Source: JAEKNW01 sp963678375
GTDB taxonomy: Bacteria > Cloacimonadota > Cloacimonadia > Cloacimonadales > JAFGVF01
DNA: 64,000 nucleotides
Direction: 5' to 3'
NCBI GenBank assembly: GCA_963678375.2
Contig: OY782831.1
Location: 1,984,001 to 2,048,000, forward strand
Shown here: piece by piece, positions 36,151 through 45,643 of the stretch
Layout: each line of letters begins with the position of its first letter
Position numbering within the stretch: position 1 is the stretch's first letter
Translations under genes and position numbers: made by a program
Notes under the pieces: generated by a model
The model's input: only the letters and a program-made list of their open reading frames with translations
Database searches by the model: none
Told to the model about the DNA's origin: nothing

Positions 36151-36807
36151 ATGATTCTACCTAAGAACTATATATTGATTAGAAAAGTTGTAAAGCATGC
36201 TCGCTTACGAGTAAGTGAAGATGGCAAAGTAAGAATTATAGCTCCTCCATCTTTTACTGAAGAAGACATAAACATGCTTCTTAAGAAGAAAGCGAAATGG
36301 ATTGATAAACATCTAAAGTACTTTCTTTCAATGTCAAAAATTGAACTTCAACGTAATCAGCTTCTCTTATTTGGGAATAGGTATTGTTATTTTTATGATA
36401 CTACATTTTCAAGAAAGGTAATTATTAACCATGAACATAAAACTATAACAGCAAAAAGAGATTTATTAGATCCATCAATAAAGGAAAAATGGTATCGTAG
36501 TTTAGCTAAAAAATATCTTTTTGAGAGAACTGATAAGTTAGCAAAGAGACTAAATCTCAACTATTCAAAACTCTTTATAAGGAATGAAAGAACCAAATGG
36601 GGTAATTGTTCGAAAGAGAAAAATATATCTTTGAACTGGAAGCTTATAAAAGCTCCAGAAAATGTCATAGATTATATTATTATTCATGAATTATTACATA
36701 CTGTTGTAATGAACCATTCTAACAAATTTTGGACTTTATTGAAGTCGTATTGCCCAAACTATAAAAAATCTATAGAATGGCTTGAAAAATATGGTAATAG
36801 CTTGTAG
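36151..36807 (+). CDS. YgjP-like (M48/DUF45) metallopeptidase
   Basis: A 218-residue zinc metallopeptidase-like protein of the YgjP/WLM family. It contains the family's TKWGNCS motif (about residues 149-155), the zinc-binding HELLH helix (about 176-180) and a downstream H in NHSNKFW. It starts one base after the hsdR stop, so it belongs to the hsd operon. YgjP-like genes often accompany type I restriction loci, but their role there is not established. Possibly it processes or controls the restriction complex. That is inference. Confidence 0.88.
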   Translation: MILPKNYILIRKVVKHARLRVSEDGKVRIIAPPSFTEEDINMLLKKKAKWIDKHLKYFLSMSKIELQRNQLLLFGNRYCYFYDTTFSRKVIINHEHKTITAKRDLLDPSIKEKWYRSLAKKYLFERTDKLAKRLNLNYSKLFIRNERTKWGNCSKEKNISLNWKLIKAPENVIDYIIIHELLHTVVMNHSNKFWTLLKSYCPNYKKSIEWLEKYGNSL

Positions 36808-36814
36808 AATCAAA

Positions 36815-36837
36815 AACTGAACCACAAGGGTTCAGTT
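36815..36837. terminator. Terminator hairpin at the end of the hsd operon
   Basis: AACTGAACC (36815-36823) and GGTTCAGTT (36829-36837) form a 9-bp stem with a 5-base loop, 8 bases after the last gene. The short U-tail (TTCTG) is weak. Confidence 0.65.
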
Positions 36838-36840
36838 CTG

Positions 36841-37149
36841 TCACAATATTTTGTCCAAATTAATATAGACATCATCTATCTGATCTTGGGTTATTCCTAT
36901 ATAGCGTAAGGTAACAGCCTGTGAAGAATGATTAAAGATTCTCATGAGTAGAGATAAATCAACTCCATTCTTGAAGGCATGATAGCCAAAAGTTTTTCTT
37001 AAGGTATGAGTACCAATTTTAATTCTAATTCCAAGACTAAAGTCATTGTCATTCAAGAATTGCCAGACATATTGCCTTGTCCAGGACTGATGCATATTGA
37101 CAACACCATATCTATGTGCTTGGTGATGAAAAGAAAAAGCCTCACACAA
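36841..37149 (-). pseudogene. Tyrosine recombinase (integrase), C-terminal remnant
   Basis: Only the catalytic C-terminal part of a phage-type integrase remains. THTLRKTFGYH holds the H-x-x-R motif, FNHSSQAVTLRYIGIT holds the second His region and the nucleophile Tyr, and the box I Arg and the DNA-binding domains are missing. The open frame begins inside the terminator of the neighbouring gene, so its first codons (about 37137-37149) are not native. Probably the relic of an element that brought the adjacent restriction operon. Confidence 0.8.
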
Positions 37150-37158
37150 GCGAGGCTT
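37137..37158 (-). terminator. Rho-independent terminator of the 37207-42147 gene
   Basis: On the minus strand AAGCCTC pairs with GAGGCTT (7 bp, 8-base loop) and is followed by TTTTTCTTTTC. It lies about 50 bases after the stop of the large secreted-protein gene. Confidence 0.85.
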
Positions 37159-37206
37159 TAATTTATGATTTTAGGAGATGCCTGCAAGATGCAAGCTTTC
37201 CCGGTA

Positions 37207-40200
37207 TTATTTCATCAAAATCATCTTCTTAGTTGAGCTAAATATGCCTTTTTTCATTCTGTACAAATAAAGGCCTGTTGCAACCTGTTTATCATTATCA
37301 TCTTTGCCATTCCAAACTAGCTTATGTTGTCCGACATCTCTGTGTTCATTCAAGAGAGTTTTTACCTTTTGCCCTTTAAGATTATAGATATCGATAGTAA
37401 CATTTCCAGCTTCTTTAATAGTGAAAGTAATAGACGTTTCTGGATTGAAAGGATTTGGATAATTTTGGTTAAGAATGTCGAATTGTGGGATTGTTTCCAC
37501 ATCATCAAGATTATTAGTTTGAATATACACTGATAGATTATCAATCATCAAAGCTGAAGCCTGGTCACTGGTGTTTCGGATGGCAAATCTTGTTCTTGGA
37601 GAGTAAGTATTAAAAGTATAAAGTCTCCAATCTGAAGGAGGATTCAAACTTGACCAATTGACAACAGTAAAATCATCAATATCAACTTCATCTTCACTAT
37701 CAGTGGATAGTACTTGGAATCTTGCAGATTCATCATCATTTGAATAAGTCTTAGCATAAAAATACAAGCTTAAATTATGGCCAGTATTCAATAGCGGAGT
37801 AATTAACCAATCGTTATTGACCCCTTCAAGGGATTTAAAAGAGATGAGAAATTTCTCTCCACTCTGAGGAGACATGTTAGTAATAGGTGGAGTAGTTGTA
37901 GAAGGATTAAAGACCATAAATGAGCCTGTTTCTCCAGCCTGTGGATAGATGGTATTAGGAAATTGATAAGTATCACTTTGGTCTAAATCCCACTGAATCC
38001 AATTTGATAAGTCAGTAGTAAAATCAGGATAATCTTCAAAATCATCATTGACTAACTGCATTCCAGGGTTATGATAAATAATTGAAACTGTTTCTGAGGG
38101 AGGTGAAAATCCTGGAGGATTATCGTAAACTCCGACCAAGTAATAAGTGTATTCACCATAATAGGTAACATATCTATCATAATAAATACTAGTACCGTAA
38201 GGAATTAATTCTTCATTAATCTGATCACCATTTCGGAAGACATGATATCCAAGTAAGTTGTCTACATTAGATGGCTCTTGCCAATATAAACGAATAAAGT
38301 TGAAGAGATATGAGATTTCTAACTGAGTTGGAGGTTGATAATTATTGGCATTTGTAGAGGAGACATATAAATTATAATTATTAATGAGGTTTCCAGTTTG
38401 TCTATAAGCTTCTTTGTCAATAACTTCTATCTTATCGGTCTTGGACATATCAATTTTGACAACTTTTAGATAGTAATTTCCACTTTCAGGAATAAGATAT
38501 TCCAGTGATGAAGCGCAGATATTAGGTGAATCTTCGTCAATATAATTAAGATTACTGGAGTAGGGACCAAATAACTTCAATCTAAGATCTGTTAAGAGAA
38601 TCCCTTCATTTTGACAGTAAACAGATAGAGTATCACCAATTACTAGGGAAGGGATTTTATACCAATCAACGTCATCAGTTGGATATATTTCAAAATTAAG
38701 TCCTTCAACAGGAAGGGTTAAAAGACTAGCAGATTGAGCAGAATCATTGTCATCTACTTGATTAGCATAGCCATGAAGCTCTACTGTCCTAACTATTCTT
38801 TGTGAATCATCTGTTACTTCAATTACCGCATTTTTTGCTCCTGGAGAAGTAGGATGAAAAGAGACCTCAAAACTAGCTGTTTGATTATATGACAGCACTA
38901 AAGGATAAGTATTTAGGTCATTCATAATAACAAAATCATTTGCATTCTCCCCGCTTAAAATCGGAGATTCACTTATTATAACATCTTCAAGTCCAACAGA
39001 TTTTATAGTGATAGTTTTCTCTAAAGAATAGCCATGAGGAGGAGTAGGGAGAAAATTATTGTTCACTGGATATATCCTGAAAGAAGGCTGGTTAGGAATC
39101 TCATTAAATTCAAGTTTGATATTTGGATAAGCATTGCTAACCACACGAGCTGAAGGGGGATTAGCAAGATCAGGCGATTCGTTGTCACAGAAGTACGCAA
39201 TTCCTCTGGAAAAAATAGAAGGAGTACAATAGAAATCAGCACTTGTAGAATGGCAAGTTTGATTGCTTTCTTTTACTGCTACAAGAAGATTTTGTGTCTG
39301 ATTATAATCAAAAGGTACATAAAGGTCAAAATCGATCCAGCCTTCTTGGTCAGTAGTTGTGATTGTTCCTTCATATACTACTTGCAGTTCTGATATTGGA
39401 AGCCAATCTGAATTATCATTAAAACGAGTTTTATCAGTATGACCCATATATATGACAAATTCTTCTGGTCCAAATTCAGAATCTCCATTATAATACCAGC
39501 TAATTTTACTAATTCTTTCATCTACATCGCCAATTTCTTGAGGATAATAGATGGCTTGTGAATAACTGTAAAAATAATTAGCTTCAAAAGGAAGATTATA
39601 ATCACTACTAGTTCCAGTGCCGATAATTGAAATGTTTTCTGCTTGGGCTGGTAGAACATTGGCGATAGTATTAATTGTTATTGATGGGTTATTGACATCA
39701 TTAGATGATATGGTAAAATAATCAGAAAAGGGACCAGTTGCTGAGGGATTAAGGGTAACTTCAATATTTTGACTTGCACCAAAAGGAATAGATATTTGTG
39801 AAGGTTCAAAGGAAAGATTTTCTGAAGGAGAGGAAATTTCTAGTTCTAAAGGTGTTCCTCCATTGTTGCCGATTACAATTTCACTTACCCCAGCTCTGTT
39901 TAAAAATGTATCACCAAAATCTAACAAATCAGTGTTATAGGTGATGTGAGGGTCTGTATCGCTTCTATCAAAAATAAAGTTATCAAGATCAATAATTACA
40001 TTAGCAATACTATTATTGATTAATTTGAAGGCCATAGAAGTTAATGGGTCTTCAGAATTATCAAAAGTATACTCATAAGTATCCCAAGTAAGAGTAAGAT
40101 CAAATGTATCAAATGGTGTAAAAGTAACATTCTCATTATCACTTAGAATCCTACCTATTTGAAGTTGTGAGCTACTAGTAGATCCTTTGGCTTTAAAAGA

Positions 40201-42147
40201 AACACTAATGTGATGTGCGTCTTCAAGTAATGGAGTTATTGCTATAATATCCCAGGGATAATTAGCAGAATTTCTCATTCTTAAAGAGTTGAGACTCTCA
40301 TATCCTGCTTGAGAGGTAACTTGGACAAAATCAGGGGAATTTTCCTGTTCAATATAACTAGACCAGCCTTGAGGTAGGGATCCACTCGCTACAGATTCAA
40401 AATCTTCAAAATAAGGGAAATCGTTGATTTGTGGGCCATTTACTACTGCATTAATTGGTACTATTACTTCGCTTCTGTCTTGAAACCTAAAGACAAGACT
40501 AGCATTATGAACACCTTCAATTTCAGGATTAAAAGTCAGATGATAGGGGAGTAACTGATCAGTAATTGTAAGAGGATAATCGTACTCATCAAGTAGAGAA
40601 AATCCTGAGTCTTGATATAACTCTACACTATTTAAGATTAGCTGTCCAGTACCATAATTTTCCAAGATGAAAGATTTTTCATGGGTATTATTTATTGTAG
40701 TTTCAGCTATCTCCCAAGATTCAGGTCTTACTCGCGGAACTGGATATATTGGAGCTTCATCAATCATTATATCATCTATGTAAGCTGAATTATATGGGTA
40801 ACTCGGAGGGATTTTAAATACAAGATATAAGTTGTCACTGTTATCAGTTTCAAGATTTACATAATGTTCTTCAATTGTATAATAGTCATTGGTTAGGGAA
40901 AAAGTTTGAATCTCCTCATAAGTAGTCATATCGTTGGGATTACTACATACTCCAACACTTAACTGACCTAAATAACTATAAGAAGTAGTTTTAAATCTTA
41001 ATCTTTTCGTTGAAATATTGGAAATTGAAGGACTAATAGCATAATCAGCAATGTCCTCACTTTCATTGTTATACTTCAAGGAATGTAAATCAGAGAATAA
41101 AGGATGAAAGGAAACACCAATTGAATTTCCGTTTTCATTGGGATTCGTAATCACAGTCCAATGTTCAGGAACTTCATTAAAGTCACAATCAGAAAAGGTT
41201 TCATGATAAGGGAAATCACTTATAATAGGATTGATAGAGATAGCAGTAAAAGGTATAATAGTTTCGTTATTTTGGGAGTCATTGATAATTAAGTTAGATT
41301 CATGCACTCCAGTGGTTGACGGGTGGAATATTATCTGAACTTCACTACTACCATGAAGGTCCAAACTAATTGGATAATTATTATTATCGATTAAGATAAA
41401 ATCTGTGTTTTGATCAAGGTTAATACTATTTATGTTAAGTGAACCATTTCCTATCTTTCTTAAATTACAAGTAACAGGTGCTGAATATGCGCCCAAAGGA
41501 ATGTTATTCCAGTTATAATCTCCTAATGTATAAGATAAATATGGTTCTTCAGTTAACACTGTCATTGTTAATTTGATGTTAGGTAGCCAGTGAGATCTAT
41601 AACCTGATGGAGGATTTGTAAAGGAGAGCCCCTCAAAAGTATCGTAGTATCTGATGCTTGCCAATGGTGATACTTCTGTACATAAAAAACCTACATCTCC
41701 AGGATAATTATTGCTATTGTTTGTTTGAAAAGCGATGACTAAATTGTCAGTATTGTTATAATGAAAGGGATAATCAAGGATAATATCCACCCATCCTTCA
41801 GTGGAAGGAATGGATAAAGAGTCATCATAGACTAAAAATAAACTATCGATTGGTAGCCAGCCATCAACATCAGAGAATCCAGTTAAAGCTGTATGTCCTA
41901 AATAAATCTGGACACTTTCTTTGGTCCAGGCACTAATCCCAGAATAATAGTATGATAATGTGGTAATTGAATGATTTTCCAGATTAATCTGTTCCTGGAT
42001 ATAAATAGATTGGGTGAGAGAGCACCAATTCTGGTCTATTGGTAAATGTTGTTCAGTGTTTACTCCATCTCCGATTTGAACTTCGATAGAGTTTATATAT
42101 GTAACCCCTAACAGCCCAATGATAATCAATAAAATAAATCTACGCAT
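37207..42147 (-). CDS. Giant secreted adhesin-like protein with sorting domain
   Basis: A 1646-residue surface/secreted protein. Signal peptide MRRFILLIIIGLLGVTYINS. It combines three kinds of module. Some are jelly-roll segments of the cleaved-adhesin/MAM type (FPYFEDFESVASGSLPQGW, and a later one with FDLDQ-type openings). Some are ASH/HYDIN-like 'choice-of-anchor D' beta-sandwiches (DFGDTFLNRAGVSEIVIGNNG). One is a fibronectin-III-like stretch (QLEISYLFNFIRLYWQEP). The C-terminal 80 residues are the same sorting domain as in its neighbours (QNYPNPFNPETSITF, LKGQKVKTLL, ATGLYLYRMKKG, KMILMK). Likely a surface structure for adhesion or polymer binding. GGAGG precedes the ATG. It has its own terminator. 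Confidence 0.87.
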   Translation of the reverse strand: MRRFILLIIIGLLGVTYINSIEVQIGDGVNTEQHLPIDQNWCSLTQSIYIQEQINLENHSITTLSYYYSGISAWTKESVQIYLGHTALTGFSDVDGWLPIDSLFLVYDDSLSIPSTEGWVDIILDYPFHYNNTDNLVIAFQTNNSNNYPGDVGFLCTEVSPLASIRYYDTFEGLSFTNPPSGYRSHWLPNIKLTMTVLTEEPYLSYTLGDYNWNNIPLGAYSAPVTCNLRKIGNGSLNINSINLDQNTDFILIDNNNYPISLDLHGSSEVQIIFHPSTTGVHESNLIINDSQNNETIIPFTAISINPIISDFPYHETFSDCDFNEVPEHWTVITNPNENGNSIGVSFHPLFSDLHSLKYNNESEDIADYAISPSISNISTKRLRFKTTSYSYLGQLSVGVCSNPNDMTTYEEIQTFSLTNDYYTIEEHYVNLETDNSDNLYLVFKIPPSYPYNSAYIDDIMIDEAPIYPVPRVRPESWEIAETTINNTHEKSFILENYGTGQLILNSVELYQDSGFSLLDEYDYPLTITDQLLPYHLTFNPEIEGVHNASLVFRFQDRSEVIVPINAVVNGPQINDFPYFEDFESVASGSLPQGWSSYIEQENSPDFVQVTSQAGYESLNSLRMRNSANYPWDIIAITPLLEDAHHISVSFKAKGSTSSSQLQIGRILSDNENVTFTPFDTFDLTLTWDTYEYTFDNSEDPLTSMAFKLINNSIANVIIDLDNFIFDRSDTDPHITYNTDLLDFGDTFLNRAGVSEIVIGNNGGTPLELEISSPSENLSFEPSQISIPFGASQNIEVTLNPSATGPFSDYFTISSNDVNNPSITINTIANVLPAQAENISIIGTGTSSDYNLPFEANYFYSYSQAIYYPQEIGDVDERISKISWYYNGDSEFGPEEFVIYMGHTDKTRFNDNSDWLPISELQVVYEGTITTTDQEGWIDFDLYVPFDYNQTQNLLVAVKESNQTCHSTSADFYCTPSIFSRGIAYFCDNESPDLANPPSARVVSNAYPNIKLEFNEIPNQPSFRIYPVNNNFLPTPPHGYSLEKTITIKSVGLEDVIISESPILSGENANDFVIMNDLNTYPLVLSYNQTASFEVSFHPTSPGAKNAVIEVTDDSQRIVRTVELHGYANQVDDNDSAQSASLLTLPVEGLNFEIYPTDDVDWYKIPSLVIGDTLSVYCQNEGILLTDLRLKLFGPYSSNLNYIDEDSPNICASSLEYLIPESGNYYLKVVKIDMSKTDKIEVIDKEAYRQTGNLINNYNLYVSSTNANNYQPPTQLEISYLFNFIRLYWQEPSNVDNLLGYHVFRNGDQINEELIPYGTSIYYDRYVTYYGEYTYYLVGVYDNPPGFSPPSETVSIIYHNPGMQLVNDDFEDYPDFTTDLSNWIQWDLDQSDTYQFPNTIYPQAGETGSFMVFNPSTTTPPITNMSPQSGEKFLISFKSLEGVNNDWLITPLLNTGHNLSLYFYAKTYSNDDESARFQVLSTDSEDEVDIDDFTVVNWSSLNPPSDWRLYTFNTYSPRTRFAIRNTSDQASALMIDNLSVYIQTNNLDDVETIPQFDILNQNYPNPFNPETSITFTIKEAGNVTIDIYNLKGQKVKTLLNEHRDVGQHKLVWNGKDDNDKQVATGLYLYRMKKGIFSSTKKMILMK

Positions 42148-42649
42148 ATCTCCTCCTTAAAAAATTGAGATTGGCTTTCTTTGTGTAAAAAGTAGTATAA
42201 TGTGGGTAATTGATTCTTATTGTCCTTAATAATTGTCTCTTCCTTCGATTTAAAGAGTCTGTAGATGTATTAAAATTGTGTACATATAAGACTCTTAATG
42301 CTTTAGCTGATATAGGAAAAACCATAAGTAGTTTTAACATGGAATTTAAGCTAGTACACAATGTTTTGTTCATCTTACCTCTAATCTTATTTAGAAAAAT
42401 TACAAGTCTACAAGTTTTTTTAAAGTAATCTACATAAATAAAATAAACTATAACAAAAGTTTGTCAAGTTTTTTTTACCTATTTTCTCTGGCATACCAAC
42501 ATTTATTTGTATGATAAATTGATTCTTAGTTGTAACTTATCATAATATTCCCTTTTATATGGTATGATTTGTGAATTCTTGATTTACATCTAGATGGAAT
42601 CATTTTTTTACTAACTAGAAATCTATTTTTTGACAATAGAAGAGAATAT

Positions 42650-43020
42650 TATTTGAAGCTATGCATTAAGCATCATTATTCATCAAGAGAGCTGGAACGC
42701 CAAATTAGTGCTTCTCAATTTGAACTAACCATTATCCCAAATAGTGCAGTAGACCTTTGTGAATAGCACTATATTCTTCTGCAAAAGTAACTTCCATAAT
42801 TTCTCCGAATATATAAATTATATGCGTCAAAATTCTGTAAGCTATTTTGCTAGAATAATCTGCACTCTTCACTAAAGCTCTACTACACTATCTGGGATTA
42901 TGGGTAATAGAAAACTCTCAGCAGTACTGAGAGAAATGCATCCAAACATCTATAATAGATTGAAAGACAATTATGTGTTAGAGTTTTTGGGTTTGCCAAA
43001 ACTACATAGTGAAAATACTT
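42650..43020 (+). pseudogene. DUF1016/YhcG-type nuclease gene remnant
   Basis: Two pieces of a DUF1016 (YhcG, PD-(D/E)XK) protein survive, broken by stops and missing sequence. 42650-42762 encodes HYSSRELERQISASQF, matching the family's N-terminal R-E-L-E-R-Q-I box. About 42931-43020 encodes EMHPNIYNRLKDNY followed by VLEFLGLPKLHSE, matching the start of the family's central domain. It lies directly upstream of the first AbiEi remnant in a 1.4-kb stretch with no intact gene (42148-43591). Confidence 0.72.
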
Positions 43021-43068
43021 ATGTCTTTAATGTCCTTATTCTAAAGCTTTGAATGGCATAGGTTTTTG

Positions 43069-43308
43069 ATTCAAGATGATATTGCTAAGGTTCTGAATGG
43101 CAACATTATTGAAAAAGTAAAACTAGGACATTATAAGCTAGTAGATTATGAGTGGGATGAGAACAGTAGCTTTGTTGATATTACTAAAGTAAGCTCCAAG
43201 GCAGTAATCTGTCTAAATTCTGCTCTTCATTACTACAATCTCTAGACAATAAACCCTAATCTTGTTCATGTAGCAGTTCCACATAGCACAGCAAGGTTTT
43301 CTTTATAA
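43069..43308 (+). pseudogene. AbiEi-like antitoxin gene remnant, copy A
   Basis: The plus strand encodes IQDDIAKVLNGNIIEKV, then G-H-Y-K-L-V-D-Y-E-W, and later VDITKVSSKAVICLNSALHY, with an in-frame TAG at 43243-43245, then INPNLVHVAVPHSTARFSL and a stop at 43306. This is the winged-helix end and middle of a type IV AbiEi-family antitoxin. The C-terminal half seen in copy C (52.8-53.1 kb) is absent. Homologous to copy B at 47.0 kb. Confidence 0.78.
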
Positions 43309-43355
43309 ACAGTGAGTTAGATGGTATTTAAAATAAATCAGAGTTTGCCATTTAT
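43250..43355 (+). repeat. 106-bp exact direct repeat, left copy
   Basis: Identical over 106 bases to 47204-47309, 3954 bases away. It covers the last 59 bases of AbiEi remnant A and 47 bases beyond it. Together the two copies bracket the mcrBC genes. Confidence 0.92.
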
Positions 43356-43591
43356 ATTAACATAACTCTTGACAAAATTTCTTTTCAAAATCATTTTCAA
43401 ATCATGTGTGTTTTCTTAGTAAATATATTATAGATTAAGTTGGATAGAATATTAATTTATTTAGAGAAAAGAGGTTATGTGATTTGTGAGTTACTCATTA
43501 ATGGTCTTTTTCTTTAGAATTATCGGTGTTTTAAAGTAAGACAAGTTGAAGTTATAATTTATAAATTTCTTAATAAAACTGGAGGATTTAA

Positions 43592-45643
43592 TTGGATAAA
43601 ATTAAACAGGAGTTAATTGAAATATCTAAAATTGTTAAAGAAATATATTCTTTAAGCAATAATGAAGAGAGGATTTTTAAAGAAATTAATAATTTGAATA
43701 ATGGTAAAAATAAAAAACATCTAGAAGAGTTGAAGAAAGAATTTTTAACAATGCCTAAAGACCTCCCCGTTAGTTATTTAAGAAGACTGGTTTTAGAAAA
43801 AATTATTAGTAATGAAGAAGTTACTAATGATTATATTGAAGAGAAAAAATTAGGGTTACAAAAGACCAAAATGACATTTAAGAATTGGAGTAATAGTAGG
43901 ATATTAATGCCTTTTTTAATTACACAAGATCAGGTTGATGAGATCACAAGTTTTTTTGAGTCTATTCGAAATATTTTACTTCATGAAATAGATTCATTCG
44001 AGCTACTAAATTATAATTATCTTATCTATGATAAAAGCAAATGTACATTTTATAATAATACTTTGATTAGATTTTATAATAGGGCATATAAATCTCTTAA
44101 CAAGAAAAAGAGGTTATTATTTGAAATTCGACCCAATGGCAATATTATTTTTGGTTTAGCAATTACAACAGGAACCGCTTCTGGCTTACCAGAAATTAGT
44201 CCTGATGACTTCGATTTTAATAAAATGATTCAAAATTTTCGAGATAACATTGATCAGGTTCTTAAGGATACTTCTGAAAAAACTAGAGAAACTCAATCAA
44301 ATGATACTGATGAGCTTGATAATAAAGAAGAAGAAGTTAATATGCATGAAAACGTAGAATCTATCAACTTAGAAAAATATCCTCTTAATCAAATTCTTTA
44401 TGGACCTCCTGGAACAGGAAAAACTTACTCAACAGTATTGTTAGCTAGCAATATTATTGCTTCTCTTGAAGGACAGAAGTTTAGTGAATCAGATTATGAT
44501 AAAGCTTTAAGACTATATAGAAGCTCCTTAGGAAATCAAATAGAGTTCATAACATTCCACCAAAATTATAGTTATGAAGATTTTGTTCAGGGACTAAGAC
44601 CAGATTTAGACAATACAGAGAGTAATTTACAGTTTGTCAAAACTGATGGACTTTTCAAAATCATTGCTGATAGGGCTAGGAATAATTTAATCGATTCACA
44701 AAAAGATATCAAGCAGTTATCTCAGGAAGAACTATTTTACAAAGCAGTAGATATATTTACTCACAGAATTAGTGATGTTGACGAAGAAACTCTCTTTAAA
44801 ATAAATGAATCAGCCTATATTAATGCTATTGATAAAGATGCATTTAGGTTTAAGTGGTACAATTCACAACACCATATCAATGGACTTAGAATGAAGTTTA
44901 AGGATTTGCTTGTTTATTACACCAATAATATTACAACTAGAAAAGATGTACTTAATTATAAAGAAGAGTTGTCTAGTTTATCAGTTTCTCATTCAACTTA
45001 CTATCTTATTGTTACTAATGAGATAAGGAAAGTTGCTAAAGGAATTAATGCTAAAGAGTTTCAACCTGTAAGGGCCAAGAAAAAAAATTATGTTCTTATA
45101 ATAGATGAGATTAATCGAGCAAACATATCGAGAGTATTTGGAGAGCTTATAACATTGGTTGAGCCTGATAAAAGGTTAGGAAATAATTATTCTATGGAGG
45201 TTAAATTACCATTAGGAGACAAGTTTAGTGTACCCAATAATCTCTATATCATAGGTACTATGAATACTGCAGATAAGTCGATTGCTTTATTGGATATTGC
45301 TTTAAGAAGAAGATTTGAATTTGTGAGTATGTATCCCGACTACGCAATTATTGGTGTAAAAGAAGTTGAGTTTTTAAAAGCACTTAATCAGAGAATTATT
45401 AAAACAAGAGGGTATGATTACCAGATTGGACATTCTTATTTTATGGGAGATAACTTCAACTTTCTTAAGGTTATGAATTCTAAAGTTATTCCTTTAATGC
45501 AAGAGTACTATATGAATAATTATCAAGAAGTTAGCAAAATTATTTCTGACACATTATTCCTTATTTATGATTTTAAGTATAAGATAGCTGAAAATATTTT
45601 TCCCCTTCAGATAGTTGAAAATGAAAACAGTCAATCTCTTTGA
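43592..45643 (+). CDS. mcrB: McrB-like AAA+ GTPase of a modification-dependent restriction system
   Basis: A 683-residue motor subunit. The N-terminal 250 residues are a separate domain (LFEIRPNGNIIFGLAI, about 176-191) that probably reads the target or modified base. The AAA+ domain has Walker A GPPGTGKT at 271-278, the McrB-specific FITFHQNYSYEDFVQGLRP (318-336), Walker B VLIIDEINRANISRVFGEL (500-518), GTMNTADKSIALLD (554-567) and the arginine finger region ALRRRF. The start is TTG, 7 bases after GGAGG. It overlaps mcrC. Hydrolyses GTP in characterised relatives. Confidence 0.93.
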   Translation: MDKIKQELIEISKIVKEIYSLSNNEERIFKEINNLNNGKNKKHLEELKKEFLTMPKDLPVSYLRRLVLEKIISNEEVTNDYIEEKKLGLQKTKMTFKNWSNSRILMPFLITQDQVDEITSFFESIRNILLHEIDSFELLNYNYLIYDKSKCTFYNNTLIRFYNRAYKSLNKKKRLLFEIRPNGNIIFGLAITTGTASGLPEISPDDFDFNKMIQNFRDNIDQVLKDTSEKTRETQSNDTDELDNKEEEVNMHENVESINLEKYPLNQILYGPPGTGKTYSTVLLASNIIASLEGQKFSESDYDKALRLYRSSLGNQIEFITFHQNYSYEDFVQGLRPDLDNTESNLQFVKTDGLFKIIADRARNNLIDSQKDIKQLSQEELFYKAVDIFTHRISDVDEETLFKINESAYINAIDKDAFRFKWYNSQHHINGLRMKFKDLLVYYTNNITTRKDVLNYKEELSSLSVSHSTYYLIVTNEIRKVAKGINAKEFQPVRAKKKNYVLIIDEINRANISRVFGELITLVEPDKRLGNNYSMEVKLPLGDKFSVPNNLYIIGTMNTADKSIALLDIALRRRFEFVSMYPDYAIIGVKEVEFLKALNQRIIKTRGYDYQIGHSYFMGDNFNFLKVMNSKVIPLMQEYYMNNYQEVSKIISDTLFLIYDFKYKIAENIFPLQIVENENSQSL

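Noticed and set aside
27941..37200. att-site duplication of the tRNA-Arg 3' end near the integrase remnant
   Set aside because: I looked for a second copy of the T-arm/acceptor sequence and did not see one in the window.
42210..42428. 72-codon plus-strand frame upstream of the 1646-residue protein gene
   Set aside because: AT-rich chance frame without ribosome site or recognisable product, with a competing minus-strand frame of equal quality.
43369..43374. TTGACA as promoter of mcrB
   Set aside because: No acceptable -10 hexamer occurs 15-19 bases downstream, and it is over 200 bases from the start.
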